The notes beneath the pieces are model-generated. The model ran no database searches, was not told the origin of the DNA, and was given only the letters and a program-made list of their open reading frames with translations. From assembly GCF_004339465.1 (NCBI RefSeq), contig NZ_SMFY01000006.1, positions 1 through 64,000 of the forward strand: DNA of 64,000 nt, read 5' to 3'. The translations under genes were made by a program, and so were the position numbers. Every line of letters starts with the position of its first letter. Position 1 is the first letter of the stretch. Shown here in pieces: positions 33,928 to 43,130 of the stretch. The stretch comes from Ancylobacter aquaticus (GTDB lineage Bacteria > Pseudomonadota > Alphaproteobacteria > Rhizobiales > Xanthobacteraceae).

Positions 33928-35523
33928 TCAGCCGCCGGAGGCCGCCGCCTCCAGCGGGGCGATCTGCAGCGACTGGAACTGGATTTCGCCCGAGGCGAAC
34001 TGCTCCGAGGTGGAGCGCGAATCGTGGACCATCCGCACCCGCTGAGCGTCGCAGCGGCCATTGGCGGGGATGGTGATCTCGAAGGAGAAGGGGCGCCAGG
34101 TGCGCGGGGCGCCGAGGAGCTGGCTCGACTGGCCGGCTACGGGCCCGCTGGGAAAGCAGAGCACCTGCCAGATTATGCCGCGCTTGGAGGACATCAGGCC
34201 CTTCTGCTCGCCCGAGAAACTGTAGGTGCCGGGCCGCAGGAACGTGACCTGCTCCATGGAGCCCAGCCTCACCCGGCCAACGCCGAAGCGAATGCGCAGC
34301 ACCCGGCCTGCGGCGTCGTCGCTGCGGCGCTGAAGGTCGATGAAGGCATTCACCGAGCGCGGAAGGTTCCAGTTGAAGGGTAGGCTGCTCGGGTTCTCGG
34401 CGAAATCGAGATTGTTGACCGGCCGGACCTTCAGCACCTCTTCCTCGGGGAGCATCTGCAGCCAGATATTGTAGGCGCCGCTGGCCCGCTTTTCGGCGGC
34501 CATGCGGGCCCGCAGCAGCGGAACCAACTCGCTCTCGCCGGGCGGGCTGCCGGCGTCCTTGAGACTCTGAAACAGCGCCAGTGGCGCGTCCGAGGCGGCG
34601 AGCTTGCCGCCCATACTCCGCAGGAACAGCCCGCGCCAGCTCGGGTTCTCGATGAGCGCCGCCACCAGCGCCTCGCGGCCTTCGGGCGTAAGCGACAGGG
34701 AGCTGAGATAGGTGAGCGTGTATTCGTTCAGCGCCGGACGGGTGCGCAGCAGCACGTCGGCCATCCGCACCACGCCGGCATAATCGCGCTGCTCATAGTC
34801 CTGGTGCATGAGCCAGAAGGCGGCGACAGTTTCGCGGCGCGAGCGGGCCACCGCCTCCAGCATCGCCTGCCGGCTGGTGGCGAGATCGTCCGAGGTGTCG
34901 CCTTTCAGCCGCCAGGCGGAGGCCTCCAGCGGGGCACCGGCGAGGATGCGCGTGGCAAGATCGCCGATGGCGGCGCGCATCGCCGGCAGGTCCAGCGGCG
35001 TCGGAGAAGGCTGGGCCTCCTCGACGGCGGCGTCGGGCGCATCCGGCTCGGCGGCTTCGGGCGGCGCGAGGGAGGCGGCGTGCTCGCGCTCCTGCCGCGC
35101 GAGGGTGTCGGCATCGTCGGCAGGCGCGGGCGACGCGCCGGCGTCCTCCGCGTTCTCGCCGCCTGCGGCTGAGGCTGCAGCGGCCGTCGCCGCTTCCTCG
35201 GCGCGCGCTGCGGCCTCTTCTTCTTTCTGGGTCGTGGCGGTGGTAAGCCGGGCCCGTTCCTCGCGCGCCAGCGCCAGCAGGGCGCGGGGGTGCTCGGGAT
35301 GCAGCGCCAGCGCCAGCGCGGGATGGCGCTCGGCGAGCGCCATGGGCAGCGAGGTGGTCACGATCAGGATGAAGAGAACCAGCGTGCCCGCGCCGATGGC
35401 GGCGCAGCGCCAGGGATGGACAGCGGCGGCAAGGCGCAGAGTGCGCAGCCAGACCCGACGCGGCCTAGGCGTGCGCGGGGGCCGTCGACGCGCGCGTGGC
35501 GGCGGGCCGGACACCTCGCTCAT
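33928..35523 (-). CDS. Large membrane-anchored protein of the polysaccharide operon
   Basis: This 531-residue protein has a basic Pro/Arg-rich N terminus, one membrane helix (about residues 42-62), an Ala/Glu-rich low-complexity segment (about 95-170), a helical region that looks like degenerate tetratricopeptide repeats (about 180-330) and a C-terminal beta-rich domain (about 370-520) that could be a carbohydrate-binding sandwich. These readings are tentative. The ATG at 35523 overlaps the J-domain gene stop (ATGA). Position after wza and wzc genes suggests a periplasmic role in polymer assembly or export. Confidence 0.75.
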   Translation of the reverse strand: MSEVSGPPPRARRRPPRTPRPRRVWLRTLRLAAAVHPWRCAAIGAGTLVLFILIVTTSLPMALAERHPALALALHPEHPRALLALAREERARLTTATTQKEEEAAARAEEAATAAAASAAGGENAEDAGASPAPADDADTLARQEREHAASLAPPEAAEPDAPDAAVEEAQPSPTPLDLPAMRAAIGDLATRILAGAPLEASAWRLKGDTSDDLATSRQAMLEAVARSRRETVAAFWLMHQDYEQRDYAGVVRMADVLLRTRPALNEYTLTYLSSLSLTPEGREALVAALIENPSWRGLFLRSMGGKLAASDAPLALFQSLKDAGSPPGESELVPLLRARMAAEKRASGAYNIWLQMLPEEEVLKVRPVNNLDFAENPSSLPFNWNLPRSVNAFIDLQRRSDDAAGRVLRIRFGVGRVRLGSMEQVTFLRPGTYSFSGEQKGLMSSKRGIIWQVLCFPSGPVAGQSSQLLGAPRTWRPFSFEITIPANGRCDAQRVRMVHDSRSTSEQFASGEIQFQSLQIAPLEAAASGG

Positions 35524-36323
35524 CGCCGCCCCCAGATGAAGCCCCACAGGCGCACCCAGAAGGAGGCGGCCTCGATCCGGTTCACGCTGAGCGGCGGGGG
35601 GCGGCGTCGGGCCGCGCTGCCCGGCCCGTCGGGGCGGCGGATTTTCGCGGCCCCGCCCGGCGCCGGCCGGGACGTGCCGCCCTTGCCGGCGCCGGGCTTT
35701 ACTGCGGTGCCAAGACCCGCAGTGCCAAGACCCGCAGTGCGAAGACCCACGCTGCCAAGACCTGCGCCGCTTTTTCCGGAAACGCCCTTGCCTGCACCGC
35801 TGCGGGAGCCGCCGCGCGGGTCGGACGACGCTCGCGCCTCGCGGCGTCCCGGGCCCGGGCGGGCCGGCGCGGCGGGGGGATGGCGCAGATCATAGGCGCT
35901 GCGCCGCTCCCCCGTCTTCAGGTCTTCCCAGGCGCGGGCGATGCGCGCGGTGAACACTTCGCGGTCCAGCGGGCCGCTGCGCAGCGATTGCAGATCGGGA
36001 TGCAGCCAGCGCATGAGCAGCGCCATATTGTGGCGCAGTTCCTCATGCGTTGCGCTGCGGCCGGCGCCCAGCACGCGATAGCTGTCTGCATCGTGAAAGA
36101 GAAGGGCCTGCTCGATGAAGAAGCCGGCCGCCTGCTGGAGCGAACCGCGCGCGATGCCGCTGCGCCGCTCGGCTGCAGCCAGCGCCTCCTGATCGCCGAC
36201 GGCGACCGCGAGGACCCGGTCCATGCCGGACGGCAGCGCTAGTTGGGGCATGCCACGCGCCGCGACGGGGTCTTTGAACAAGGCGAGCGCGGCGTCCAGC
36301 GCGTCGGGCTCCGGCATGTTCAC
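35520..36323 (-). CDS. J-domain (DnaJ-like) protein in the polysaccharide operon
   Basis: This 267-residue protein holds a J-like domain at about residues 80-145, with YRVLGAGRSATHEELRHNM and the catalytic HPD triad at 108-110 (WLHPDL), ending in ERRSAYDLRH. No G/F region or zinc fingers are present. The C-terminal half is low-complexity, basic, Gly/Ala/Pro rich, and has GLGTA repeats. A final hydrophobic WVRLWGFIWGRR may touch the membrane. It overlaps wzc at its start and the large anchored protein gene at its stop, so it probably recruits an Hsp70 to the polysaccharide machine; this is inference. Confidence 0.75.
   Translation of the reverse strand: MNMPEPDALDAALALFKDPVAARGMPQLALPSGMDRVLAVAVGDQEALAAAERRSGIARGSLQQAAGFFIEQALLFHDADSYRVLGAGRSATHEELRHNMALLMRWLHPDLQSLRSGPLDREVFTARIARAWEDLKTGERRSAYDLRHPPAAPARPGPGRREARASSDPRGGSRSGAGKGVSGKSGAGLGSVGLRTAGLGTAGLGTAVKPGAGKGGTSRPAPGGAAKIRRPDGPGSAARRRPPPLSVNRIEAASFWVRLWGFIWGRR
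35707..35766 (-). repeat. Four 15-bp tandem units in the J-domain gene
   Basis: Units at 35707, 35722, 35737 and 35752 (consensus GTGCCAAGACCCGCA on the plus strand) encode GLGTA-like pentapeptides. The first two copies are identical. Confidence 0.85.
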
Positions 36324-38704
36324 GCCGCTTCGGAGTGGTCGGTCTTGGCGTCGCGGCGGCCGAATTTCGGCAGCAGCGCCTTCACCCCGCTGAGACCTCC
36401 GCTGAGGCCGCTGGCGCTCGTGCCGGTGCTGCCGGTGTCGGTGCCCTGGGAGTACTCGTAGCCATAGCCGTACCCGTAGCCGTAATGCCCACTGCGGATA
36501 TCGAACTTCGTCAAAACGACACCGATCACGATGGCGCGGGCCAATTGAAGCCGCCGCAATGCGTTGCGGGCGATTGTCCTGCGTCCGTCGCCGGCGCCCG
36601 TGACGAAAATGGTCGCCTGCGCTGCGGCGCCGAGAAGCTGGGCATCGGCGATGCTGAGCATTGGAGGACTGTCGAAAATGATGATGTCGTAGATTTCTAG
36701 CCCCACCGAAATGAGCGAGAACACATGGGTTCCGCCCAGTATCTCGGCCGCATTGGGAGGAAGGGGGCCAGAAGCGAGGAAATCGAGCGTCTCAAGGTCG
36801 GTTACCTGTACCACGTCATGCAGGGTAGACATGCCCGTCAAGCAGTTGGTCAGACCGATAGCATTATCATAGCCGAGCTTGCTGTGCACCGAGGGACGTC
36901 GCAGGTCGGCGTCCACAAGCAGAACCCGCTTTCCCGTGATGGCGTAATGGCGGGCCAACGCGATGGCCGTGCTCGACTTGCCCTCGGAGGCTCCCGCGCT
37001 GGTAACCACAAGAGTGCGCGGAAGGCCAGTTTCGGTCGAAAACTGAAGTGAGGTCGCGAGGGATCGGTAGGCCTCGGCGACGGCGGAGCGGGGATCGGCA
37101 AGTTCGGCGACGATCCCGTTTGGGAATTCAGCCCGCGGCACGATGCCGAGGAGCGGCAGGCCAGTGGCCTTCTCCGCGTCCTCAGGTGAGTGGATGCGGT
37201 CGTCGAAGAGTTCGATCAGGAGACCTGCGCCAAAACCTGCCAGAAGGCCGAACAGCAGCGAGCCGGCCAGGATCAGAGTCGTCTTTGGGTGCGAGCGCCA
37301 GCCGGGCATTGCTCGATCGACGATGAACACGTTGTTGGTGCCCAGGCCGCTGGCGACGTCCACTTCCTTATAGCGCTGCAGCAGACTGTTATAGATGTTC
37401 CGGTTCGAATCGACCTCGCGCTGGAGGATGCCGTAGCGCACGCTCTTCTTCTGAAGTTCCAGAACCTCACCACGCAGTTCCTCGATGCGCTCGCGCATTT
37501 GGGCTTCCTGGCTGGCTGAAGATTCGTAGGTCGCTTTTAGGGCGTTGCGGATCGTCGAGACCTCGGTAGCCAGCTGGCGGTCGATCTCGGCGATCTTGTT
37601 GGAGATTTCCACCATCGCTGGGTAGCCCGGCTTGAAGGTCTCCAGCTTCTCCTCATAGTCGCGCCGCAGGGCGTTGCGCTGCGTGCGGAGCCCGTCGATG
37701 ACGCCGTTGGACAGGAGTTGGGGCAGGTTAATAGCGGAACTTGCCTCCACCTGCTTCCACGTCTCCTCGTCGCGGATGCGGCTTGAAATCAGCTGGCCGA
37801 GGGCGGAATTGGCCGCCGAGAGATTGTTTTCGGCGATCGAGACCTTGTCATTGGTCTGGATCATGTCCTCGCGTTCGGAAAAGGCGATCAACGCCTGCTC
37901 GGACTCTTCCAGCCGCAGCTTCAGCTGTTTGATCTGGTCCTCCAGGAACACCTTCGCGTAGGAATTGGCCTCGAAACGCTTGTCGAGATTGGCGGTGACA
38001 TAGGAGTCCGCGTAGGCGTTTGCGATGGTCGCTGCTCGCGTGGGGGACGTGTCAGTAAAATGGATGTCCACCAGTCGGGAGGTGGTCACTGCAGCGACAT
38101 CAACGCTCCCCTGTACCCGGCCGGTGGCGACGGCTAGTTTCCTCTGCGCCTGTGCGGCCAAATCCACGTCCTCCGGCGGGCCCCTGAACAGGTTAAAAAT
38201 GGCGCCGATCAAACCGGGCGAGGAGGCCGTGAAGCCGTCGTCCCGGTCGAGCCCGAGCGCGGCCACGGTGCGCTCTGCCATGGCGCGAGTTTTCAAAAGC
38301 TCCAGATGCGTCTTCTGGAAGTCGCCGCCGCCGGATTCGTCCGGTGCGGTCGAGCCGCCATCGACGATCCTGCTGGCTTCGCGGTCGATCTGGATGCGCA
38401 CCGTCGAGGTGTAGAGCGGTGTCGCCAAGAAACAATAGGCCAGCCCAAGGACCAGAGACACGGCCGATGTGCCCAGGATCAGGTGCCGCCATTTCCAGGC
38501 GATCACCATCAACTGGCGTGCAAGCGCCACAAGATCGATGTCGTCGCCCGAAACTTCGGCCGAGTTGTAGGCGGGATAGGCGCTCACGCCATACCCATAT
38601 CCATAGCCGTCCCGCGTCGAGGTCAATGCGCGCGTGTCGATGGTGGCAGGCAGGTTTTTCCCGCTTCCGCCGGCCCGAGCGCCGTCTCCCCCTTCGTTCA
38701 CCAT
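36320..38704 (-). CDS. Wzc-like polysaccharide co-polymerase and tyrosine autokinase
   Basis: This 794-residue inner-membrane protein combines a Wzz chain-length domain, two membrane helices (about 73-93 and 480-500), a long periplasmic coiled coil and a cytoplasmic BY-kinase. The kinase has Walker A GASEGKSST (about 569-577), Walker A' LLVDADLRRP and Walker B IIIFDSPP (about 672-680). The C terminus carries a tyrosine cluster HYGYGYGYGYEYS, the usual autophosphorylation site. A similar YGYGYG cluster lies in the cytoplasmic N terminus, which is unusual. It regulates polymer length and export with the Wza-like protein, and the PHP phosphatase is its likely antagonist. Confidence 0.94.
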   Translation of the reverse strand: MVNEGGDGARAGGSGKNLPATIDTRALTSTRDGYGYGYGVSAYPAYNSAEVSGDDIDLVALARQLMVIAWKWRHLILGTSAVSLVLGLAYCFLATPLYTSTVRIQIDREASRIVDGGSTAPDESGGGDFQKTHLELLKTRAMAERTVAALGLDRDDGFTASSPGLIGAIFNLFRGPPEDVDLAAQAQRKLAVATGRVQGSVDVAAVTTSRLVDIHFTDTSPTRAATIANAYADSYVTANLDKRFEANSYAKVFLEDQIKQLKLRLEESEQALIAFSEREDMIQTNDKVSIAENNLSAANSALGQLISSRIRDEETWKQVEASSAINLPQLLSNGVIDGLRTQRNALRRDYEEKLETFKPGYPAMVEISNKIAEIDRQLATEVSTIRNALKATYESSASQEAQMRERIEELRGEVLELQKKSVRYGILQREVDSNRNIYNSLLQRYKEVDVASGLGTNNVFIVDRAMPGWRSHPKTTLILAGSLLFGLLAGFGAGLLIELFDDRIHSPEDAEKATGLPLLGIVPRAEFPNGIVAELADPRSAVAEAYRSLATSLQFSTETGLPRTLVVTSAGASEGKSSTAIALARHYAITGKRVLLVDADLRRPSVHSKLGYDNAIGLTNCLTGMSTLHDVVQVTDLETLDFLASGPLPPNAAEILGGTHVFSLISVGLEIYDIIIFDSPPMLSIADAQLLGAAAQATIFVTGAGDGRRTIARNALRRLQLARAIVIGVVLTKFDIRSGHYGYGYGYGYEYSQGTDTGSTGTSASGLSGGLSGVKALLPKFGRRDAKTDHSEAA

Positions 38705-38749
38705 CCTGTCTCTGTCCTCTGGGTCATCCTGAGCTAACCGATCGGCTGG

Positions 38750-39598
38750 CTACAGCAGCATGAAGGTATTGAACAGCGGAAGCGCCCGCAAAATATACTG
38801 GAGGCCGACTTTCACGTCAGAGGATGGCACCGTCACGATATCCCCCGCCTGAAGATCCGGATCGCTGACCTTCTGCGAACGAAGGTCGCTCATATTGAAC
38901 TTGGCGACGCTGCTCTTGCCATCGACGCGGCGAAAAACCAGGATGGTGCCGTCGGAGACCTCCTGTGCGCCGCCGGCCATCGCGACTGCTTGTAGCAGGG
39001 ATACCGGTCCCTGCATGGGAAAGACGCCGGGCTTGGCCACGGCGCCGTCGACCGTAATGCGATGGCTGTTATATTCCTTGACGAGCACCGTGACCTGCGG
39101 ATTGCGGACATAATTCCCGCCGAGCTTGGCGGCAACATCCCTTTCGATCTCGCTCACCGTAAGGCCCGCGGCCTGGACCTCCCCGATCAGCGGAAAGCTG
39201 AACTTTCCGCTCTCCGATACCTGCACCGTCTGCGACAATTCCGCGACCTTGAAGACGGTGATGTTGAGCATGTCGAGCGGACCGACGCGATAACCCGCCG
39301 ATCCCGGCGTGCCGGCTGCGGTCACCGCCGCCACTTCACTGGCGGGAACTTCGGCCTGCGCCTCCACCGGCGCCGGGCCTGCAGCCGCCGTTGCGGCGAG
39401 GGGGCGCGCCGTGCTGGAAGCAGCGGTGGCGGCCGGAGCCAGATCGCCTGAATTTGCCCGACTTGCCGCCGGTGCGATGGCCTGAGCGGACGGTGACGGA
39501 TTATCCCCCGAAGAAGCGACGCAACCGGCCAAGAAGATGGTCACTGCCATCGACGCGAGGCGGGCGGTCCATGCCCCGGTCTTCCCCCCCAGCTTCAT
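38750..39598 (-). CDS. Wza-like polysaccharide export lipoprotein
   Basis: This 282-residue outer-membrane lipoprotein has a lipobox (FLAGC, Cys26), an Ala/Pro-rich linker (about 30-100), a polysaccharide-export domain (YRVGPLDMLNITVFKV onward) and one SLBB domain (ITVDGAVAKPGVFPM). It should form the outer-membrane portal for the polymer. GGAAGG precedes the ATG at good spacing, which supports this start although it makes the gene overlap the phosphatase gene by 98 bases. Confidence 0.93.
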   Translation of the reverse strand: MKLGGKTGAWTARLASMAVTIFLAGCVASSGDNPSPSAQAIAPAASRANSGDLAPAATAASSTARPLAATAAAGPAPVEAQAEVPASEVAAVTAAGTPGSAGYRVGPLDMLNITVFKVAELSQTVQVSESGKFSFPLIGEVQAAGLTVSEIERDVAAKLGGNYVRNPQVTVLVKEYNSHRITVDGAVAKPGVFPMQGPVSLLQAVAMAGGAQEVSDGTILVFRRVDGKSSVAKFNMSDLRSQKVSDPDLQAGDIVTVPSSDVKVGLQYILRALPLFNTFMLL

Positions 39599-40346
39599 CG
39601 AAACCTTCCACCCTTATGGACGCACAATCGGACGGCGCCCTGTCCAACACGATGTCACGCGGACATCCCGACGTCATTCGCGCGGCTTCCGCCGCACCCA
39701 CAAGAGCTTCCGCGGCCTTTCGGCCGGCGGCGAGGTCCGGCGGGCGATGCTGTGTATCATGCGCATCGCTAGCAATGATGTTTACTTTGCCCTCGCCGAC
39801 CATTCTATCCGCCCAGTATTTGGGCCGTCGTCCGAATCGCCCTGTGAGGGAACCCGAGGTTACCTGCATCCAGACACCGCGCGCCGCCATGCGTTCAATG
39901 ATGTCGTACTTTTCTTCTATCCATTTCAATCGCTCAGGGTGTGTCACGATAGGCACATAATCTGCCAAAAGAATGGTGAAGACCAGTTCATCAAGCCGCG
40001 CGGGTGCGACGTTGTGCGGCGGCTCGACTAAAACATAGCGCGTGTCGCCGAGCGTCAGCAGTTTTCCGCTACGCAGGTCGGCGACGAAGTCGGGCGCGAT
40101 ATGGTTGTCCGCGCCGGGGATGAGGATGAGCGGTATGCTCGCCTCATCGAGAATGGACTGCAACTCGTCTACTGCGCGTCGGATCAGCGGCCCGTCATTA
40201 TGATATAGGCCCGGCAGGATGTGGGGCGTGCAGGCGACGATCTCCACTCCCTGATCGACATGCATCCGTGCCATCTCGATTGCGATGGAAACATCTGCTG
40301 CGCCGTCATCAATTCCAGGCAGAATATGATTATGCAGATCAATCAT
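39501..40346 (-). CDS. PHP-domain phosphotyrosine phosphatase, CpsB/YwqE-like
   Basis: This 281-residue metal-dependent phosphatase resembles CpsB, Wzb4 and YwqE, which dephosphorylate BY-kinases. Metal-binding motifs are at the start (DLHNHILPGIDDG, residues 3-15), then CTPHILPG, PGADNHIA, THPERL and SDAHDTQHRPP. The protein is about 25 residues longer than the family core at its C terminus, where its gene overlaps the wza-like gene. It is the first gene of this operon. No ribosome site is obvious, so it may be translated from a leaderless or weak start. Confidence 0.92.
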   Translation of the reverse strand: MIDLHNHILPGIDDGAADVSIAIEMARMHVDQGVEIVACTPHILPGLYHNDGPLIRRAVDELQSILDEASIPLILIPGADNHIAPDFVADLRSGKLLTLGDTRYVLVEPPHNVAPARLDELVFTILLADYVPIVTHPERLKWIEEKYDIIERMAARGVWMQVTSGSLTGRFGRRPKYWADRMVGEGKVNIIASDAHDTQHRPPDLAAGRKAAEALVGAAEAARMTSGCPRDIVLDRAPSDCASIRVEGFDEAGGEDRGMDRPPRVDGSDHLLGRLRRFFGG

Positions 40347-40686
40347 CGTCGAACGTGGTGGTTATTTCGCTCCGAGACGCTGACGACAGCCGGCAACTCA
40401 TACACACAAGCGAGGTATCCAGACTTCTGTTTACATTAGAGAGGTTAAGCATTCTGTGCAAGGATGGCAGATTGCGCGGGCAATGGCGGCGGGCAAGTGC
40501 GTATATGCCATAATGCGTTGGCTCGATTGCCGAACTTGGGTTTTGTCTGTCCGGATTTGTCGCCTTCCTGTCACTGCGCGCTGAAATTGCCCTGTGGGCA
40601 CGCTGATTTCCCTGTGTTACAAGGTGGAGATGCTCGAGCGTACACCGTTCGTGATTGCGTTTGGTGGGCGAATTTTCGAGGGGGCT
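40347..40686. other. 340-bp divergent promoter region of the export operon
   Basis: The spacer lies between the phosphatase gene and the FecR-like gene and is richer in A and T than its neighbours (for example 40400-40450). It must hold both promoters. One small palindrome, TTGCCCTGTGGGCA (40587-40600), is visible. I see no clear operator shared with other promoters of the window. Confidence 0.4.
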
Positions 40687-41103
40687 ATGAAGCGTTTATT
40701 ACGGGTCGTGGCCATTGTTGGGTTCGCCTCAATTGTGGCCCTTGGATCAGCAGTGGCGGATGAGTGCCAGACGGCCGGTACGCTAACGGAGGTCGTCGGC
40801 ACGGTTTTCGTCGATAAGGGGCAGGGTTTTACGCCCGGCGTCGTCGGAGCCTCCCTCAAGAACGGCGACAAGGTGGCGGTTCAGGGGTCTGGCAGCGCTG
40901 TGGTCGATTTCGGAAATGAGCGCATGGTGACCGTGCCGGGTTCGACGACCGAGACGCTTCGCGCTCCCGGCTGCGGCTTCGTTCTCGACGAGACAGGTGC
41001 GGTCATTGTGGGGGCGGTCGCCGTCGGCGGGGGCATCGCGGCGGCGATTGCGGTCTCCGACAGCAGCAGCAACAGGATTCCGTTCTTCCCCGTCAGTCCT
41101 TGA
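40687..41103 (+). CDS. Small secreted FecR-like protein
   Basis: This 138-residue protein has a signal peptide (residues 1-23, cleaved near AVADEC) and a short beta-rich segment resembling a FecR domain (GTLTEVVGTVFVDKG to MVTVPGSTT). A glycine/alanine-rich hydrophobic stretch (about 105-122) near the C terminus may insert into a membrane. The ATG follows GAGGGGG. Its stop overlaps the TTG start of the ligase-like gene, so the two are probably coupled. Function unknown; small FecR-like proteins occur near EPS loci. Confidence 0.7.
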   Translation: MKRLLRVVAIVGFASIVALGSAVADECQTAGTLTEVVGTVFVDKGQGFTPGVVGASLKNGDKVAVQGSGSAVVDFGNERMVTVPGSTTETLRAPGCGFVLDETGAVIVGAVAVGGGIAAAIAVSDSSSNRIPFFPVSP

Positions 41104-42608
41104 CGGAGCGGACGGCTCTGTTCGTGAAGCCACAGGGCAACGATGGGCCGACGTTTTTCGCGTCGGTTTTCCTGCTTGCGGCAAACATCGTTCTCGGTGG
41201 TGCCACCCGCGCGGGTTATTTCGCGGATGTGCTTCTGCAGTTCTCTGCCATTCCATTCCTTGCGTTCGCGGCCTGGCTCTGGACCGATCGCCTTCAGGCG
41301 CGCCCGGCTGGTGCCCGGCTGACCTTCGGCACAGCGTGCGCGCTGGGCCTGGCGATCGTCGGGCTGCTCATCGCGGTGGCGCAGTTCCTGCCCTTGTTCG
41401 GAGCGCCGGGCTGGGAGGGGCTCTCGGCCCGCATCGTGGCGGGTGGCGGCCTCCCTCTCGATGGAACGGCATGGACGGGAAGTTCCTCCATCGACCCCGC
41501 CGCAAGCCTCGCAGCGCTACCGGCCGTACTTCCACCGCTCGCGCTGTTTCTGCTGGTGGCGCTGCTGGAGGTGGAACGGCGCGTGCAGCTTGCCGGCTGG
41601 GCCGTGCTGTTCGGCCTTATTTCCCTGGCTCTGGGCATTGCCCAGGTGACGCAGGGGCCGGCGAGCGCGCTGCGCTTCTTCGAGATCAGCAACCGAACCG
41701 AGGCGGTCGGCTTCTTCGCCAACCGCAACCACTTTGCCGCCCAGCTCTACGTGACCTTCCTGATCGGCGTCGCCTGGCATGTGGGGCGGGCGGGAAACAT
41801 CTTTCTCGGCAGGGCCCCCATGTCCAGCCGGGCCCTGTGGCTGGCCGGCGCGTGTGCCATGGCTGTTTTCGTCATGGCCGGTCTCGCGCTGGCTCGCTCG
41901 CGGGCGGGCATCCTGCTGCTGCTGGTCGCTCTCGCCGGTATTGTCGCCATGGCGCCGACCATTTCGGCCTGCCTCAGGGGCCGCGAGGTGCGCTCGCGGC
42001 GGGTGGGGGGGCTTCTCGTGCTGGGGCTGGCCGGGCTGCTGCTGCTGGTGGGCCAACTCGGCGCCGAGCGCTTCCTGGTCCGCTTCGAACAGGGCCTGGC
42101 GGATCGGCTGCGCTCCATGTTCAACGAGGTGACGTGGCGCGCGGCGATCGAGGCTTTGCCTTTCGGGACGGGCCTCGCAACCTTCACCGCGGTCTTCCCG
42201 GTCTATGAGCCCACCGACGGTCTGACGGCGCAATACGTCAACCGCGCCCATGACGACTGGCTCGAGTTCTTTCTGGAAACGGGCCTGCCGGGCCTTGTCC
42301 TGATTGCGCTTTTCCTTGTCTGGTTCGGCGAGCGGCTCTACCGCATCTGGCTGGCCCCTGCGTCGGGCAGCGGTCCGCAGAAGAGGCTGCTGCAGCAGTG
42401 CGCGTCGGTCGCCGTTCTCACGCTTCTGCTCCATTCTTTCGTCGATTATCCGCTGCGCACGGCGGCGATGATGGCGTATTTCGCGCTGTGCTGCGCCTTC
42501 ATGACGCCTGGCCGACCCGGCGGCGGGAGGTGGCCGCCGAGGCGGCGGAAATGTCCCGATGCCGTGCCGCAGATCGTCCGGCGGTCTCGTACGGCGCCCG
42601 GCGGCTGA
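41100..42608 (+). CDS. O-antigen ligase/polymerase-family membrane protein
   Basis: This 502-residue integral membrane protein has about 11-12 helices and a large loop with the Wzy_C/O-antigen-ligase signature NRNHFAAQLY (about 206-215) and AHDDWLEFFLETGLPGLV (about 380-397). Such proteins join oligosaccharide units (Wzy) or attach glycans to lipids or proteins (WaaL). The start is taken as TTG at 41100, overlapping the previous stop; a GTG at 41124 is an alternative. The last 40 residues are Arg/Pro rich and polar, and the gene runs up to the insertion-sequence scar. Confidence 0.85.
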   Translation: MTERTALFVKPQGNDGPTFFASVFLLAANIVLGGATRAGYFADVLLQFSAIPFLAFAAWLWTDRLQARPAGARLTFGTACALGLAIVGLLIAVAQFLPLFGAPGWEGLSARIVAGGGLPLDGTAWTGSSSIDPAASLAALPAVLPPLALFLLVALLEVERRVQLAGWAVLFGLISLALGIAQVTQGPASALRFFEISNRTEAVGFFANRNHFAAQLYVTFLIGVAWHVGRAGNIFLGRAPMSSRALWLAGACAMAVFVMAGLALARSRAGILLLLVALAGIVAMAPTISACLRGREVRSRRVGGLLVLGLAGLLLLVGQLGAERFLVRFEQGLADRLRSMFNEVTWRAAIEALPFGTGLATFTAVFPVYEPTDGLTAQYVNRAHDDWLEFFLETGLPGLVLIALFLVWFGERLYRIWLAPASGSGPQKRLLQQCASVAVLTLLLHSFVDYPLRTAAMMAYFALCCAFMTPGRPGGGRWPPRRRKCPDAVPQIVRRSRTAPGG

Positions 42609-42720
42609 CGTTGCCCCCAACTTGTATCCAGCGGTGAGTTCGTTCTGGCGGCTGGTGAGCCTACCCCCGATGTTGGACCGGCCTGCTGGCCGCCTCCAGG
42701 GGGGAACCGGGTCACCGTAG

Positions 42721-43130
42721 GGCTGCATGCCGGTGGCCGATCGACGAGCGATATCGGGGGCTTATTCCCGATCGCACTCTGAGGTCGTAGCTCGTTGTAG
42801 TCTCTACGCCAAGCCTCCACTTTTTCCCGGGCATCGGCCAGGCTCATGAACCAGTGGGCATTGAGGCATTCGGTCCGGAACTTGCCGTTGAACGACTCGA
42901 TGAACGCATTGTCCGTCGGCTTGCCCGGACGGGAGAAGTCGAATCCGTCGATAGCCGTAACGCATGCGCGTCTCGGCGATCTCCTTGATCCGTTTGATGA
43001 GGCCGGCCTGCCGGGTCCGTCGGGAGCGGTAGTGATAGGTCGAACGCTCGACTGGCAGAGCACGGCAAGCGCGACGGATGCTCACCTGCCAGGTTGCGCG
43101 CACATGATCGACCATCGACCGCTTGCGGGC
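42721..43130 (-). pseudogene. IS3-family OrfB transposase, internally deleted
   Basis: The segment starts with MVDHVRATWQVSIRRACRAL and continues to TRMRYGYRRI, the N-terminal region of an IS3-group OrfB. It then jumps, with a change of frame near 42950, to FSRPGKPTDNAFIESFNGKF and DARE-KVEAWRRDYNELRPQSAIG. The missing stretch contains the first two catalytic Asp residues; only the final Glu (AFIESFNG) remains. The deletion seems clean, so it probably arose in one event. Confidence 0.82.

Noticed and set aside
34804-35539. Overlapping plus-strand frames with Ala/Ser-rich products opposite the large anchored-protein gene.
   Set aside because: They reflect the antisense of its Ala/Glu-rich low-complexity segment; the minus-strand gene is coupled to its neighbours and has a membrane helix.
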